Positions 35,424 through 44,378 of a stretch of 64,000 nt of DNA are shown one piece after another (position 1 is the first letter of the stretch; each line of letters starts with the position of its first letter). The notes beneath the pieces are model-generated. The model did not search any database and was not told the DNA's origin. It saw nothing but the letters and a program-made list of their open reading frames with translations. Both the position numbers and the translations under genes were made by a program. The DNA lies in contig NZ_OX352320.1 in NCBI RefSeq assembly GCF_947090785.1, forward strand, positions 3,151,001 to 3,215,000. Direction: 5' to 3'. Source of the DNA: Rheinheimera sp. MM224. GTDB taxonomy: Bacteria > Pseudomonadota > Gammaproteobacteria > Enterobacterales > Alteromonadaceae.

Positions 35424-36884
35424 TTAAGAGCGCTGCGGGATACGCTTCAATACTGCCAGCAATAATTCCCAGTACTGGCCAACAGTCGTGATATTGACCA
35501 TTTCATCCGGTCCATGTGGGAAACGAATGGTTGGGCCTATCGATACCATATCCATGTCCGGATAAGGTTTTTTAAACAAACCACATTCTAAACCTGCATG
35601 GATCACCATAATCACTGGCTCTTTGTGGTAAATATCCTGATAGGTATCGCGCACTATCGCCATCACTGGTGAATCTGGGTTAGGTTTCCAACCAGGATAA
35701 GCACCGCTGAACTTCACCTGCGCGCCAGATAACTGAGCCAGTGAGCTTAACATGCTTTCCACCTGCTGACGGCCGCTGTCGATTAAAGAGCGAATTAAAC
35801 AAAGCACCTGAATACTCTGCTCTTTAGTGCTGATCACGCCCATGTTGAGTGAAGTTTCGGTCACGCCTTCTACTTCATCGCTCATCCGCATCACACCGTT
35901 AGGGCAAACATTGAGTAAGTTAATCAGGGTATTTTGTGTAGCAGTTGTTAACACTAATGCCGGAGTCACAACTTCGGCCAGGCTCAACTTTAATGCAGGT
36001 TCAACAGCTGCTAATTCAAATTGCAGCAAAGCTTCAAACTCTGTCACAGCATGTTGTAACTGCGTCAGTTTTGCCGAAGGAACTGTCAGACTGACAGTGG
36101 CTTCACGAGGTATCGCATTACGTAAAGAACCGCCGCTAAAGCTGGATATGGTCAGTTCCAGTGCTGTGGCATGGTCAGCAAAAAAACGCGCCAGCAGTTT
36201 ATTGGCATTACCACGACCCAGGTGAATATTCACGCCTGAGTGGCCACCTTTTAAGCCTGTTAAACTTAAATCAAAAGCCATAACGCCAGAAGCAGTGCTC
36301 TGCCATTGCACAGGCACAGTAAATTCAGCATCCACGCCACCGGCGCAGCCCATGTAAATTTCGCCTTCCTGCTCAGAGTCGGTATTGATCAGTATTTCGG
36401 CGTCCAGCATGCCAGGTTCTACACCAAAGGCACCTGTCATACCGGCTTCTTCGTCTATGGTCAGCAGTACTTCTAACGGGCCATGCTCAATTTCGTCACT
36501 GCCTAAAATAGCTAAAGCCGACGCCATCCCTATGCCGTTGTCGGCACCAAGTGTTGTGCCGCGGGCTTTGACCCAGTCACCGTCCACGTAAGCATCAATA
36601 GGATCTGTAGTGAAGTCATGGATTTTGTCAGCATTTTTCTGCGGCACCATATCCAGGTGCGCCTGAATCACCACTATTTTACAGTTTTCAAAACCTGGGG
36701 TGGCAGGCTTTTTAATGATCAGGTTACCCACTTTGTCTTCAACGACAGTTAAACCTTTGTCACGCGCCCAGTGCTGAATATGTTGGCTTAGGGCTTGCTC
36801 GTGTTTAGAAGGATGTGGAATGGCACAAATTTGACCAAACCATTGCCATAACGGCTGTGGGTATAAAGATGATAATGCTGACAC
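35424..36884 (-). CDS. pepD: Aminoacyl-histidine dipeptidase (PepD)
   Basis: A 486-residue cytosolic zinc peptidase that cleaves Xaa-His dipeptides such as carnosine. M20C signatures are QAHLDMVPQK (His76, Asp78), GADNGIGMA (Asp115), DEEAGMTGAFG (catalytic and metal glutamates 145-146) and NTDSEQEGEIYMGCAGG. Length matches E. coli PepD. A 16-bp tandem duplication covers its last codons and stop. Confidence 0.95.
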   Translation of the reverse strand: MSALSSLYPQPLWQWFGQICAIPHPSKHEQALSQHIQHWARDKGLTVVEDKVGNLIIKKPATPGFENCKIVVIQAHLDMVPQKNADKIHDFTTDPIDAYVDGDWVKARGTTLGADNGIGMASALAILGSDEIEHGPLEVLLTIDEEAGMTGAFGVEPGMLDAEILINTDSEQEGEIYMGCAGGVDAEFTVPVQWQSTASGVMAFDLSLTGLKGGHSGVNIHLGRGNANKLLARFFADHATALELTISSFSGGSLRNAIPREATVSLTVPSAKLTQLQHAVTEFEALLQFELAAVEPALKLSLAEVVTPALVLTTATQNTLINLLNVCPNGVMRMSDEVEGVTETSLNMGVISTKEQSIQVLCLIRSLIDSGRQQVESMLSSLAQLSGAQVKFSGAYPGWKPNPDSPVMAIVRDTYQDIYHKEPVIMVIHAGLECGLFKKPYPDMDMVSIGPTIRFPHGPDEMVNITTVGQYWELLLAVLKRIPQRS

Positions 36885-37121
36885 AACAACTCCTGATTAA
36901 GACGCTCAGCTAAAAAACGCCGGCATTTTAGCACAAAGAGCTGCAGGCACTGAATGGCTGAAACGACAGGCGGCCTGCGAAGTACGAGGGCAACCTGCTT
37001 TTGGTCAGAGCGACAAAAAATCTTAACTAAATTAACGATAAAAACTATATACATATCAAAATCAGACGGTTAAACCTGACCATCATGATTTGGCTATAAA
37101 AACACAATTTCAGGGACTAGT

Positions 37122-39620
37122 GTGGTGATGACGAAAACTGTGCAATTTTCTTTACTGAGCTTATTAAGCTTTGTCGCTTTCGCCACGTCCGCTGTCCCTG
37201 CTGCGACTGATTCAACACTTTGGTACAACCAACCCGCTACTTTATGGGAAGAAGCTTTGCCTTTAGGCAATGGCCGTTTAGGCGCTATGGTGTATGGCAA
37301 ACCGTCAAACGAAACTATCCAACTGAATGAAAACACCTTTTGGGCAGGAGGCCCCCATAACAATATCAATACAGCAGCACTATCATCACTCCCTGGGATC
37401 CGCAGCTTAATAGCTACTGGCGACTATGCCGCCGCCGAAGCTCTGGCTGCTAAAAGCATTACCAGCCAAGGCCCACAAGGCATGCCTTATCAAAGCGCTG
37501 GCAACTTGCAACTGGAGTTTCCAACCCACTCCAACTATCGCAATTATTATCGCGACCTGGATATAGCCAATGCAGTGGCAACCAGCCGCTATCAGGTTGG
37601 GGATGTGATCTATAGCCGTGAAGTATTCAGCTCTTTTGTTGATCAGGTGCTGGTGGTTAAATTAACCGCCAGCAAACCAGGTAAGCTCAGCTTTAAAGCC
37701 TATTTGTCCCATCCAGCCAAGGCGGCCTTTTCCAAGCAAAACGCCACTACAGTGATGATGCAGTTGCAATCGGGTGATCACGAAGGCATCAAAGGGCAAG
37801 TGCAACTGGCCTCGCTGCTGCAGGTGCAAAACAGTGGTGGCCGCTTAAGCCAAAAGGATCATCAGATCCAGGTGGAAAACGCCGATTCGGTGGTGCTATT
37901 GGTGTCCATGGCGACTAATTTTATAAACTACAAAGATATCAGCGCCAATGCCGTATCCCGTGCTCAGCAGTATCTGGACAAAGCCACACAGCAGTTTCAG
38001 CAACACCAGTATCAGGCCCGTAAAACAGCTCATAGCACCTTCTATAAAACCTATTTTGACCGGGTGACATTAAATTTAGGTAAAGGTGAATTTAGCGCCG
38101 AGCCTGCCGATCAACGTATCCGTTTATTTGCACAGCGGCACGACCCGGAACTAGCCAGTCTGTATTTTCAGTTTGGCCGCTATTTATTGATTTCCTCCTC
38201 ACAACCTGGTGGTCAGCCCGCCAATTTGCAAGGCTTATGGAATCATAGACAAGACCCGCCATGGGACAGCAAATACACCTTAAATATCAATGCCCAAATG
38301 AACTACTGGCCAGCGGAAGTCACTCAACTAACGGAGCTGCACCAGCCTTTTATCCAAATGATTAAAGAGCTCGCAGTCACTGGGCAGCAAAGCGCCAAAA
38401 CCATGTATGGCGCACGTGGCTGGATGGCGCATCACAACACCGATATCTGGCGTATCACGGGCGGCGTAGATCACAGCTGGGGTTCCTGGCCCACCAGTAA
38501 CGCCTGGTTGAGCCAGCATTTATGGCAAAAATATCTATACAGCGGCGACAAAGCCTATTTGGCTGAGGTCTACCCTGTGATGAAAGCTGCAGTACAGTTT
38601 TTTGAGGATTTTTTAATTGAATCACCGGACAAGCAATGGCTGATTGTGTCCCCTTCCATGTCACCGGAAAATGCACCCAAAGCAACAGGCACGAAAATCG
38701 CCGCTGGGGTGACTATGGATAACCAGCTGTTATTTGACTTATTTTCCAATACCATAGCTGCCGCCACAATTCTGGAAGAAGATAAAAACCTGATCCCCGC
38801 CTGGCAAACTATCCTATCCCGCTTGCCACCTATGCAAATAGGCAAATACCATCAGTTGCAGGAATGGCTGCAGGATTGGGACGACCCACAAGATAAACAT
38901 CGTCATGTCTCGCATTTGTATGGACTCTATCCCAGCAATCAGATATCGCCTTTGCGCTCGCCTGAATTATTCAGTGCAGCTAAAGTGACGATGGAACAGC
39001 GCGGCGACCCATCCACAGGCTGGTCTATGAACTGGAAAATCAATTTGTGGGCCCGCCTGCTCGATGGCGACCGGGCTTTTAAGTTAATGCGCGATCAAAT
39101 CAAACCAGCCCTGACGTCTGATGGCAAAATATCCGAAAACGGCGGCACTTACCCTAATATGTTTGATGCCCATCCACCTTTTCAGATTGACGGCAATTTT
39201 GGTTTTACCTCAGGCATGGCAGAAATGCTGGCGCAAAGTCATGACGGCGCTGTGCATCTGCTGCCAGCTTTGCCACAAGAATGGCCCAATGGCGCAGTGA
39301 CAGGTCTGATGATGCGCGGCGGTTTTGTATTGGATATGAGCTGGCAAAATGGGCAGGTTTGCACATTAAAAATCCACTCGCGCTTAGGGGGTAATTTACG
39401 CCTGCGCAGTTATTCGCCATTGCCTGAAGTAACTGCTTTTACAGTACATAAGGCCACTGACAACACAGAAAACCCCAACCCCTTTTACCGTCAGGCACAG
39501 ATCAAAACGCCACTAAAACACACCAACAAAACCCTGCCACAACTCTCTCTTGCCAATAGTTATTTGCTGGACGTACCAACAGAGGCAGGGCGGGATTATC
39601 TGTGGAGTTGTAAAAAGTAG
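37122..39620 (+). CDS. GH95 alpha-L-fucosidase-like glycoside hydrolase
   Basis: An 832-residue exported enzyme. A signal peptide ends near AVPAA. The GH95 N-terminal beta domain (WEEALPLGNGRLGAMVYG) leads to an (alpha/alpha)6 barrel with Asn388/Asn390 (TLNINAQMNYWPAE), general acid Glu516 (SPSMSPENAP) and Asp690 (FQIDGNFG), matching the inverting catalytic set known for 1,2-alpha-L-fucosidase. Start is GTG 37122 (AGGGA well spaced) or ATG 37128. No sugar transporter or other glycosidase is nearby. Confidence 0.92.
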   Translation: MVMTKTVQFSLLSLLSFVAFATSAVPAATDSTLWYNQPATLWEEALPLGNGRLGAMVYGKPSNETIQLNENTFWAGGPHNNINTAALSSLPGIRSLIATGDYAAAEALAAKSITSQGPQGMPYQSAGNLQLEFPTHSNYRNYYRDLDIANAVATSRYQVGDVIYSREVFSSFVDQVLVVKLTASKPGKLSFKAYLSHPAKAAFSKQNATTVMMQLQSGDHEGIKGQVQLASLLQVQNSGGRLSQKDHQIQVENADSVVLLVSMATNFINYKDISANAVSRAQQYLDKATQQFQQHQYQARKTAHSTFYKTYFDRVTLNLGKGEFSAEPADQRIRLFAQRHDPELASLYFQFGRYLLISSSQPGGQPANLQGLWNHRQDPPWDSKYTLNINAQMNYWPAEVTQLTELHQPFIQMIKELAVTGQQSAKTMYGARGWMAHHNTDIWRITGGVDHSWGSWPTSNAWLSQHLWQKYLYSGDKAYLAEVYPVMKAAVQFFEDFLIESPDKQWLIVSPSMSPENAPKATGTKIAAGVTMDNQLLFDLFSNTIAAATILEEDKNLIPAWQTILSRLPPMQIGKYHQLQEWLQDWDDPQDKHRHVSHLYGLYPSNQISPLRSPELFSAAKVTMEQRGDPSTGWSMNWKINLWARLLDGDRAFKLMRDQIKPALTSDGKISENGGTYPNMFDAHPPFQIDGNFGFTSGMAEMLAQSHDGAVHLLPALPQEWPNGAVTGLMMRGGFVLDMSWQNGQVCTLKIHSRLGGNLRLRSYSPLPEVTAFTVHKATDNTENPNPFYRQAQIKTPLKHTNKTLPQLSLANSYLLDVPTEAGRDYLWSCKK

Positions 39621-39658
39621 AAGACCGTATTTTTAATACTTTTACTTTGAATAACGCA

Positions 39659-39690
39659 GGCAGTGCAACACTGCCCTGTGTCACTTTTTT
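39659..39690 (+). terminator. Possible terminator of the GH95 gene
   Basis: A 7-bp stem (GGCAGTG / CACTGCC) with loop CAA lies 40 bases past the stop. A TTTTTT run follows about ten bases later. Confidence 0.45.
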
Positions 39691-39693
39691 CTG

Positions 39694-40176
39694 TCACTTC
39701 TTCGCCACCATAATGACACCTAACACTAAAAACACGGCGCCTATAATCCGGCCTGGCGTTATTTCTAATTTGGGGTAACCCATCAAGCCGTATTGGTCAT
39801 AAAAAATAGAAGCTATCACTTGCCCACAGACGACTGATATGGCCAAAGCGACAGCACCTAACTTAGGAGCAAGGTAGATGGACATAACAATGTTAAATGC
39901 ACCAAAAAAACCGCCTAACCATGCCCACCAGGGAATACTTAGGGCTTGAGTGGCCGAAAACCACTGATCCTTTTGAATAAGCAGAATAACGCCAAGTACC
40001 AGAGTACCAATCAGAAAAGAGATAAAAGCAGCCTGTATAGGCGAAGCTAATACGGTTCTTAACTGTGAATTCACTCCGGCTTGAGAAGCCAATGAAAAAC
40101 CGACAATAAGTGCAGAAAAAAACAATAAATAACTAGCCAAATCCTTCACCCACCTTCTCCATTTTAGATTGATCAA
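39694..40176 (-). CDS. DMT-family transporter (YdcZ/DUF606 type)
   Basis: A 160-residue half-size transporter with five hydrophobic helices. WWAWLGGFFGAFNIVMSIYLAPKLG and VCGQVIASIFYDQYGLMG are typical of DUF606 members. These usually act as pairs or dimers in exporting small solutes. A start at MINLKWRR gives a basic N-terminus. No adjacent partner gene. Confidence 0.85.
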   Translation of the reverse strand: MINLKWRRWVKDLASYLLFFSALIVGFSLASQAGVNSQLRTVLASPIQAAFISFLIGTLVLGVILLIQKDQWFSATQALSIPWWAWLGGFFGAFNIVMSIYLAPKLGAVALAISVVCGQVIASIFYDQYGLMGYPKLEITPGRIIGAVFLVLGVIMVAKK

Positions 40177-40210
40177 CTATGACGAACTAACTTGCTAGCT
40201 TTAAGGACAG

Positions 40211-40636
40211 CTAACGAACCGTGTTCTTAAAAGCCTGTAATAGAATAAATGCCTCATTCGGATTGGAAATGTATGACGTATCGTTTAATGGGCGGTCCAG
40301 ATAATCACTGTGCGCAGCTTTTTCCTCTTCCGTAAGCTGACTGATATTTTTGAACCCCATTTTCCAGTCACTAAAACTGCGCTTTGGAATAGGCGATCTG
40401 ATGAGCGTAATGAGCCCGGTATGTCTTGAGTCATTTATTATTTTTTGATGCAATTCATCGACAAGTTCAGAATCTCCTTCAAGCACTTGCATGAAATTTC
40501 CGCCTTTAAATAACAACAAGCCGGTAATGTCACTTTTGGCGTTGGCTTCGCGGCTATGTCTTAAAATATCTTGTATATCCGAATTAGTCAGAGGTCGGAC
40601 TGCAGAGCTTACGTATATCAATGTAATTAATGCCAT
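40211..40636 (-). CDS. BLUF-domain blue-light photoreceptor
   Basis: A 141-residue stand-alone BLUF protein that should bind FAD. Started at ATG 40636 (GAGG upstream), all light-switch residues fall in register with AppA: Tyr8, Asn32, Gln50, Trp91 and Met93. GLLLFKGGNFMQVLEG and FSDWKMGF are the usual motifs. The C-terminal 40 residues form the capping helices. There is no effector domain, so it must signal through a partner protein, not identified here. Confidence 0.92.
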   Translation of the reverse strand: MALITLIYVSSAVRPLTNSDIQDILRHSREANAKSDITGLLLFKGGNFMQVLEGDSELVDELHQKIINDSRHTGLITLIRSPIPKRSFSDWKMGFKNISQLTEEEKAAHSDYLDRPLNDTSYISNPNEAFILLQAFKNTVR

Positions 40637-40715
40637 GTACAGCCTCATCTCTTGGAATACCTGACGCCTCAGTCAGGCTTGAATCGCAGAGCACAGCGTT
40701 GGAAGCAGGTTGTGA

Positions 40716-41168
40716 CTATTGCAGCGTGCTAAATTTTAATAATGCCAGATGCAACAAAGGATAAGGTTTACCCTGACCATCCACTGCTGAGCGACCTATG
40801 ACCGAAAAACCAATATGCAGGTAAAAACCTTTGGCTTGCTCATTCTGTTCATTCACGTCAACCTTGGTTACGCCTTGCTCTTTGATAGCATGAGCCACTA
40901 AGAATGCTCCAACCCCTTTGCCACGCGCATCAGGTGAGATAAACAGCATTTCAATAGCACCGTCATGCACGCCGCAGAATCCCAGTATTTCACCCTTATT
41001 GTTTTTAGCACATCTTAAGTCTACGGCATCAAAATACTGCTCAAGAATAAGTGGTTTTAATTCCTGCAGATCCTCTTCCTTCAAAAAATCATGGGTGGCT
41101 CTGACCGATGCTTCCCATATGTCCAATAGCTTGGGGTGATCTGATTTTTCTGCATTTTCTATATTCAT
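40716..41168 (-). CDS. GNAT acetyltransferase
   Basis: A 150-residue enzyme with a typical GNAT fold. MLFISPDARGKGVGAFLVAHAI holds the acetyl-CoA-binding Arg-x-x-Gly-x-Gly/Ala loop, and VDVNEQNEQAKGFYLHIGF is motif B. The substrate is unknown. Similar in subgroup to YjaB-like proteins. Confidence 0.87.
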   Translation of the reverse strand: MNIENAEKSDHPKLLDIWEASVRATHDFLKEEDLQELKPLILEQYFDAVDLRCAKNNKGEILGFCGVHDGAIEMLFISPDARGKGVGAFLVAHAIKEQGVTKVDVNEQNEQAKGFYLHIGFSVIGRSAVDGQGKPYPLLHLALLKFSTLQ

Positions 41169-41385
41169 TACATAACTCGATTAAAGGCTTGATGCCCTGC
41201 TCACCAGAGAACAAGGGAAGTGGCTAATTTTTCTGCCTACAGTCACGCCTTAAGTGCACACCTCTGGTCTTCGCGACTTGTGTTGCCAAATCCCAATTAA
41301 CTAAGCAGTAGCTCACTTAACCGCCAGCTAACTTTTTAACATCTCATGGGCTGCACACCGCGAATAGCAAAGCTTGTTACAGCCT

Positions 41386-41964
41386 TTAAGGCTGAAGTAG
41401 CTGTTTAACCCAGCCATTGCTCCCGCACTCAAATAACTCACGCAGGTGTAATCTGTTTTGCCGGAAGGTTAGAAACTCAATTGAAACGGGCTTAATACAG
41501 TAACCACCCCAGTTATCTGGCCTTGGAACAGCTTGTCCCGCAAGTTTTACTGCGGTTTCCTGAAGCCTTTTTGCTAACTCATCCTCAGAATCTAGTGCTT
41601 CACTTTGCTCAAAAGCCGTGGTCGTTAACTGGGCACTCCGGCTTCGGGTTTGCCAAAAACCATCGGCTTCACCAGCGGTTATAACTTGTGCTGTGCCCAC
41701 AACACGGATCTGGTAGCCCAGATGATCCCACCAGATAGTCATTGATGCTTTTGCATTTCGGGCTATATCTTTTCCTTTGGCAGAATCAAGATAGGTGCAG
41801 AAAACAAAACCATCTTCACTCTCTGACTTTAAATCGACAAACCTTCCGGTCGGAAAACCATGCTCATCAATGGTTGAAACGCACACAGCACTTTTTTGTT
41901 GCAATGGGCTATCTGCCAGCGCTTCCTGCCACCAATTTTCAAATTTACTGATCGGGTTGTCCAT
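41386..41964 (-). CDS. Pyridoxamine 5'-phosphate oxidase-like protein
   Basis: A protein of about 192 residues with the PNPOx split-barrel: AVCVSTIDEHGFPTGRFVDLKS binds FMN, then FCTYLDSAKGKDIARNAKASMTIWWD, and the C-terminal PNPOx dimerisation part (PDNWGGYCIKPVSIEFL). It has the PdxH layout, though it diverges from typical PdxH and its activity is unproven. I prefer ATG 41964 (MDNPISKF); ATG 41979 is an alternative. Confidence 0.82.
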   Translation of the reverse strand: MDNPISKFENWWQEALADSPLQQKSAVCVSTIDEHGFPTGRFVDLKSESEDGFVFCTYLDSAKGKDIARNAKASMTIWWDHLGYQIRVVGTAQVITAGEADGFWQTRSRSAQLTTTAFEQSEALDSEDELAKRLQETAVKLAGQAVPRPDNWGGYCIKPVSIEFLTFRQNRLHLRELFECGSNGWVKQLLQP

Positions 41965-42080
41965 AAAGCCTATTCTCATTCAGGTTTCACTATGAAGCTT
42001 AAGAGACATCAGTAGCCCGGCTAAAATGTGCAACCCAGTGACAACACCAAGCTGTATTTGCCCTGCGTGCTTAGCTTGTT

Positions 42081-42440
42081 CTATCGCTGTTCACAGCTGA
42101 TCTGATTGTCACTTTCTATAGAAATAACAACACGCTTATTGAATTCGTTGTCAGTAACGTACCCGCAACTGCCATGAGTTTCAACAGAATCGGTAAATTT
42201 GATTTTGTAGTGGTACAGACCATCTAGTGATTGCGTCAACGAATAATGAAGTGCATTGCTTGAGCCGCTGGCAATAGAACCAAAATCTAAATGACTACCG
42301 GGCAAATCAATTTCAGCCTGAGCGACTCCGACTGCCGACCTGTTCACAATGGTGATACTAGGTAAAACATAAAAACCTGAGTAATAAAGAACGACCAATA
42401 AACTGACCACTGAACATACGATTTTATACAGAAGTTTCAT
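42081..42440 (-). CDS. Hypothetical membrane-anchored protein
   Basis: A 119-residue protein with one N-terminal hydrophobic helix (about 5-28) and a periplasmic beta-rich part holding two cysteines (GSCGYV and SCEQR). I do not recognise the family. It follows the phosphatase gene on the same strand. Confidence 0.55.
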   Translation of the reverse strand: MKLLYKIVCSVVSLLVVLYYSGFYVLPSITIVNRSAVGVAQAEIDLPGSHLDFGSIASGSSNALHYSLTQSLDGLYHYKIKFTDSVETHGSCGYVTDNEFNKRVVISIESDNQISCEQR

Positions 42441-42537
42441 GATGTTCCCATGGACAATGCAAGGCCTTAGTCATCATTGGGTTTTAAGCAGCAACGCTTT
42501 TCTGGCAAGAACACATTTGAGCGGCTGTTTATGTGAG

Positions 42538-42864
42538 TTACTGGATGCGAACATGTTTAGCCACCCGGTGTTGCAGCAGTTGCACCAGGGCTGGATCCAT
42601 ACGCTCGTAGTTATCTGGAATATCCAGGCAAACAAGCCTCTTGCCTTTCAGCAGATCCTTAAATTTCTTCGCGACTTTATTCTTGTGAGACTGCTCCATT
42701 ACAAAAACTATATCTGCCCATTCAATAAGATCGCCACTGACGACAGTTTCGGCATCTTCATTGGTACCAGCACCAATAGCGTGAATGCCATCATATCTTG
42801 AAAAAACCTCTTCACAGGTAGGGCTGCGGAGCCTATTTTCACTACATACAAAAAGTAAATTCAT
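42538..42864 (-). CDS. Low-molecular-weight protein tyrosine phosphatase-like
   Basis: A 108-residue protein with the C(x)5R phosphate loop: CSENRLRS (Cys7, Arg13). The general acid is expected in LDIPD (Asp81 or Asp84), before a helical C-terminus. It is shorter than classical LMW-PTPs (about 150) but matches the family of short bacterial PTPs. It follows a possible attC-like site. Confidence 0.82.
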   Translation of the reverse strand: MNLLFVCSENRLRSPTCEEVFSRYDGIHAIGAGTNEDAETVVSGDLIEWADIVFVMEQSHKNKVAKKFKDLLKGKRLVCLDIPDNYERMDPALVQLLQHRVAKHVRIQ

Positions 42865-42880
42865 ATTCCCTCATGGCAGA

Positions 42881-42950
42881 TAACGCCCCACGCGAGCGAA
42901 TTTGTAAGCGTCACAGATGCCGTATGCCCAGCGTGGCTAAGATTGTTACA
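42881..42950 (-). repeat. attC-like recombination-site candidate
   Basis: Read on the minus strand, a TAAC that overlaps the stop of the DUF4234-like gene starts the element, and GTTA about 17 bases before the phosphatase start ends it. Inner arms CCACGC / GCGTGG pair perfectly. This is the R''-L''-L'-R' order of integron attC sites, and the position between two single genes fits. Spacers are asymmetric and the core is not a perfect match. No integrase is in the window. Confidence 0.3.
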
Positions 42951-43413
42951 TCGCATTGCTTTCAACCCGCTGTTGTACAGTATTTATCTGTAAAAACTGA
43001 TTAATTTTGTACTGAATATAGATCACATGAAGACAGGAGCTCATAACTGGATTAAGCCAATACTTGCTGCCTTTTTCTACACCGCTGATTAAATTAATCC
43101 TGTTTCTGATCTTTATTAACCAGGTGACATGAAAAATCGCTGAAACAAGGTGCATCAGCTTTGAGAATAAAAGCAGTTCCTGACTGCCGTTTGTGGCAAA
43201 GAAGAGGATAAGGCCCAGAAGGGAAATTAGATGCACTGAAATAGCACTGACGACAAACCAGGGCGAAATAGGTTTTTCTACATTTCCGTTGAGCTGTTTT
43301 GTCAGTGTAAAAAGTCGATAAATTACGTAAAGCCCAAAACTGAAGACACAAAAAGCAATGGTCTTAGCGACCGATTTAACTTCAAAAATATCATCCATAT
43401 GTTTCATTTTCAT
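42946..43413 (-). CDS. DUF4234-like membrane protein
   Basis: A 155-residue protein with four hydrophobic helices and a basic, poorly hydrophobic C-terminus. FEVKSVAKTIAFCVFSFGLYVIYRLFTLTKQLN is like the DUF4234/DUF4870 start. Function unknown. The gene ends in TAAC, forming one end of the attC-like sequence. Confidence 0.62.
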   Translation of the reverse strand: MKMKHMDDIFEVKSVAKTIAFCVFSFGLYVIYRLFTLTKQLNGNVEKPISPWFVVSAISVHLISLLGLILFFATNGSQELLLFSKLMHLVSAIFHVTWLIKIRNRINLISGVEKGSKYWLNPVMSSCLHVIYIQYKINQFLQINTVQQRVESNAM

Positions 43414-43479
43414 TCCCTGATGTCATGTCCTTAACCTTAAATGAGGACAATAAATAACTAATCAAGTCTGAATAAATCC

Positions 43480-43914
43480 TTAGCACTCAGCCCGGCTCAC
43501 TATGGCCTGAAGTGACTGATGATCAATGGGTGCAGATGTATGCTCGTGAAAGATAGTCCAGCACTCGCCGGTTTTGCGTAAAGCCATAGTGGCCCTGTTG
43601 CTAAGAGAGCGCAGTGTTGTACCGTCAGGCGCTACCGCAGTGTAAGTGAGAATGGCATAACCTATAGCCAGATCTTCGGTCACTGTTGACTCTTGACTGT
43701 CGAAAGTGACAACAACCCGCTCATCCCCAAGCGATGAAAACCAACCAGAAGCCATATCACGCCATGCAGTCAGACCACGCAGCGACCAGGCTCCCCACAT
43801 ATCAAAAACATGGACGTCTTGATCATAAAGCGCAGCGAATGCCTCAACATCCTTGCGATAAACGGCCTCTGCATACATGGCAAGAGCACGGAGGAATGGA
43901 TTGTTTTCAGACAT
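43480..43914 (-). CDS. SnoaL/NTF2-like protein
   Basis: A 144-residue soluble protein. ATG 43914 has AAGGG at a proper distance and gives the natural start MSENNPFLRALAMYAEAVYRKD. The cone-shaped alpha-beta fold is visible: DVEAFAALYDQDVHVFD, then WTIFHEHTSAP at the end. Probably a ketosteroid-isomerase-like or ligand-binding protein. Substrate unknown. Confidence 0.82.
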   Translation of the reverse strand: MSENNPFLRALAMYAEAVYRKDVEAFAALYDQDVHVFDMWGAWSLRGLTAWRDMASGWFSSLGDERVVVTFDSQESTVTEDLAIGYAILTYTAVAPDGTTLRSLSNRATMALRKTGECWTIFHEHTSAPIDHQSLQAIVSRAEC

Positions 43915-44378
43915 TTGTGAGCCCTTTTTAACGACTACCACCCTATTAACACACTAACTTGTGAGTATCTCTGCAACCAAAGTCTACAAATGACACGGCT
44001 TGTTATGTCAGCCTTATGCGCAGTCGGTGCTTTGGATATCGAAGCAACCCCTGCCGGCTCTTTTCACTCAGGGTTAAACATAACCTTATTTAGTGTGCCG
44101 CGGCAACGCCGTCTCGCCTGGAATCAGACCCTGCCACATAACCTTTGTCTAATTTCATTACCCCCTGACTACCACCGAATATTAGGCCTGATAAATCACG
44201 TATGAAAGCAGACAACCGATGAGCATGACCTGCTTCATCTGATGCATTCACTCGCTTTAATAGCAAAACACGCATTGTTAAATGAACAGGAATTTCCTTA
44301 CCTGGCTTTACTTGAGGAGTCATACGCCCGCGTCATTGATGGGCTTGTTTGCAAATAATTCCTGGCGGGCGTCTTCAG
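43915..44378. other. Intergenic region with one doubtful minus-strand ORF
   Basis: A 464-base gap. A 77-codon minus-strand frame (44090-44323) has no ribosome site and an unconvincing C-terminal half, so I do not call it. Inverted arms ACGCCCGC and GCGGGCGT (44324-44331 and 44365-44372) lie just past the AraC stop and may be a terminator or a decayed recombination site. Confidence 0.4.

Noticed and set aside
35827..36225. 132-codon plus-strand ORF inside pepD
   Set aside because: Antisense shadow of a well-recognised gene.
44090..44323. 77-codon minus-strand ORF
   Set aside because: No ribosome site, no recognisable domain and an unconvincing C-terminus. I describe the area as intergenic.
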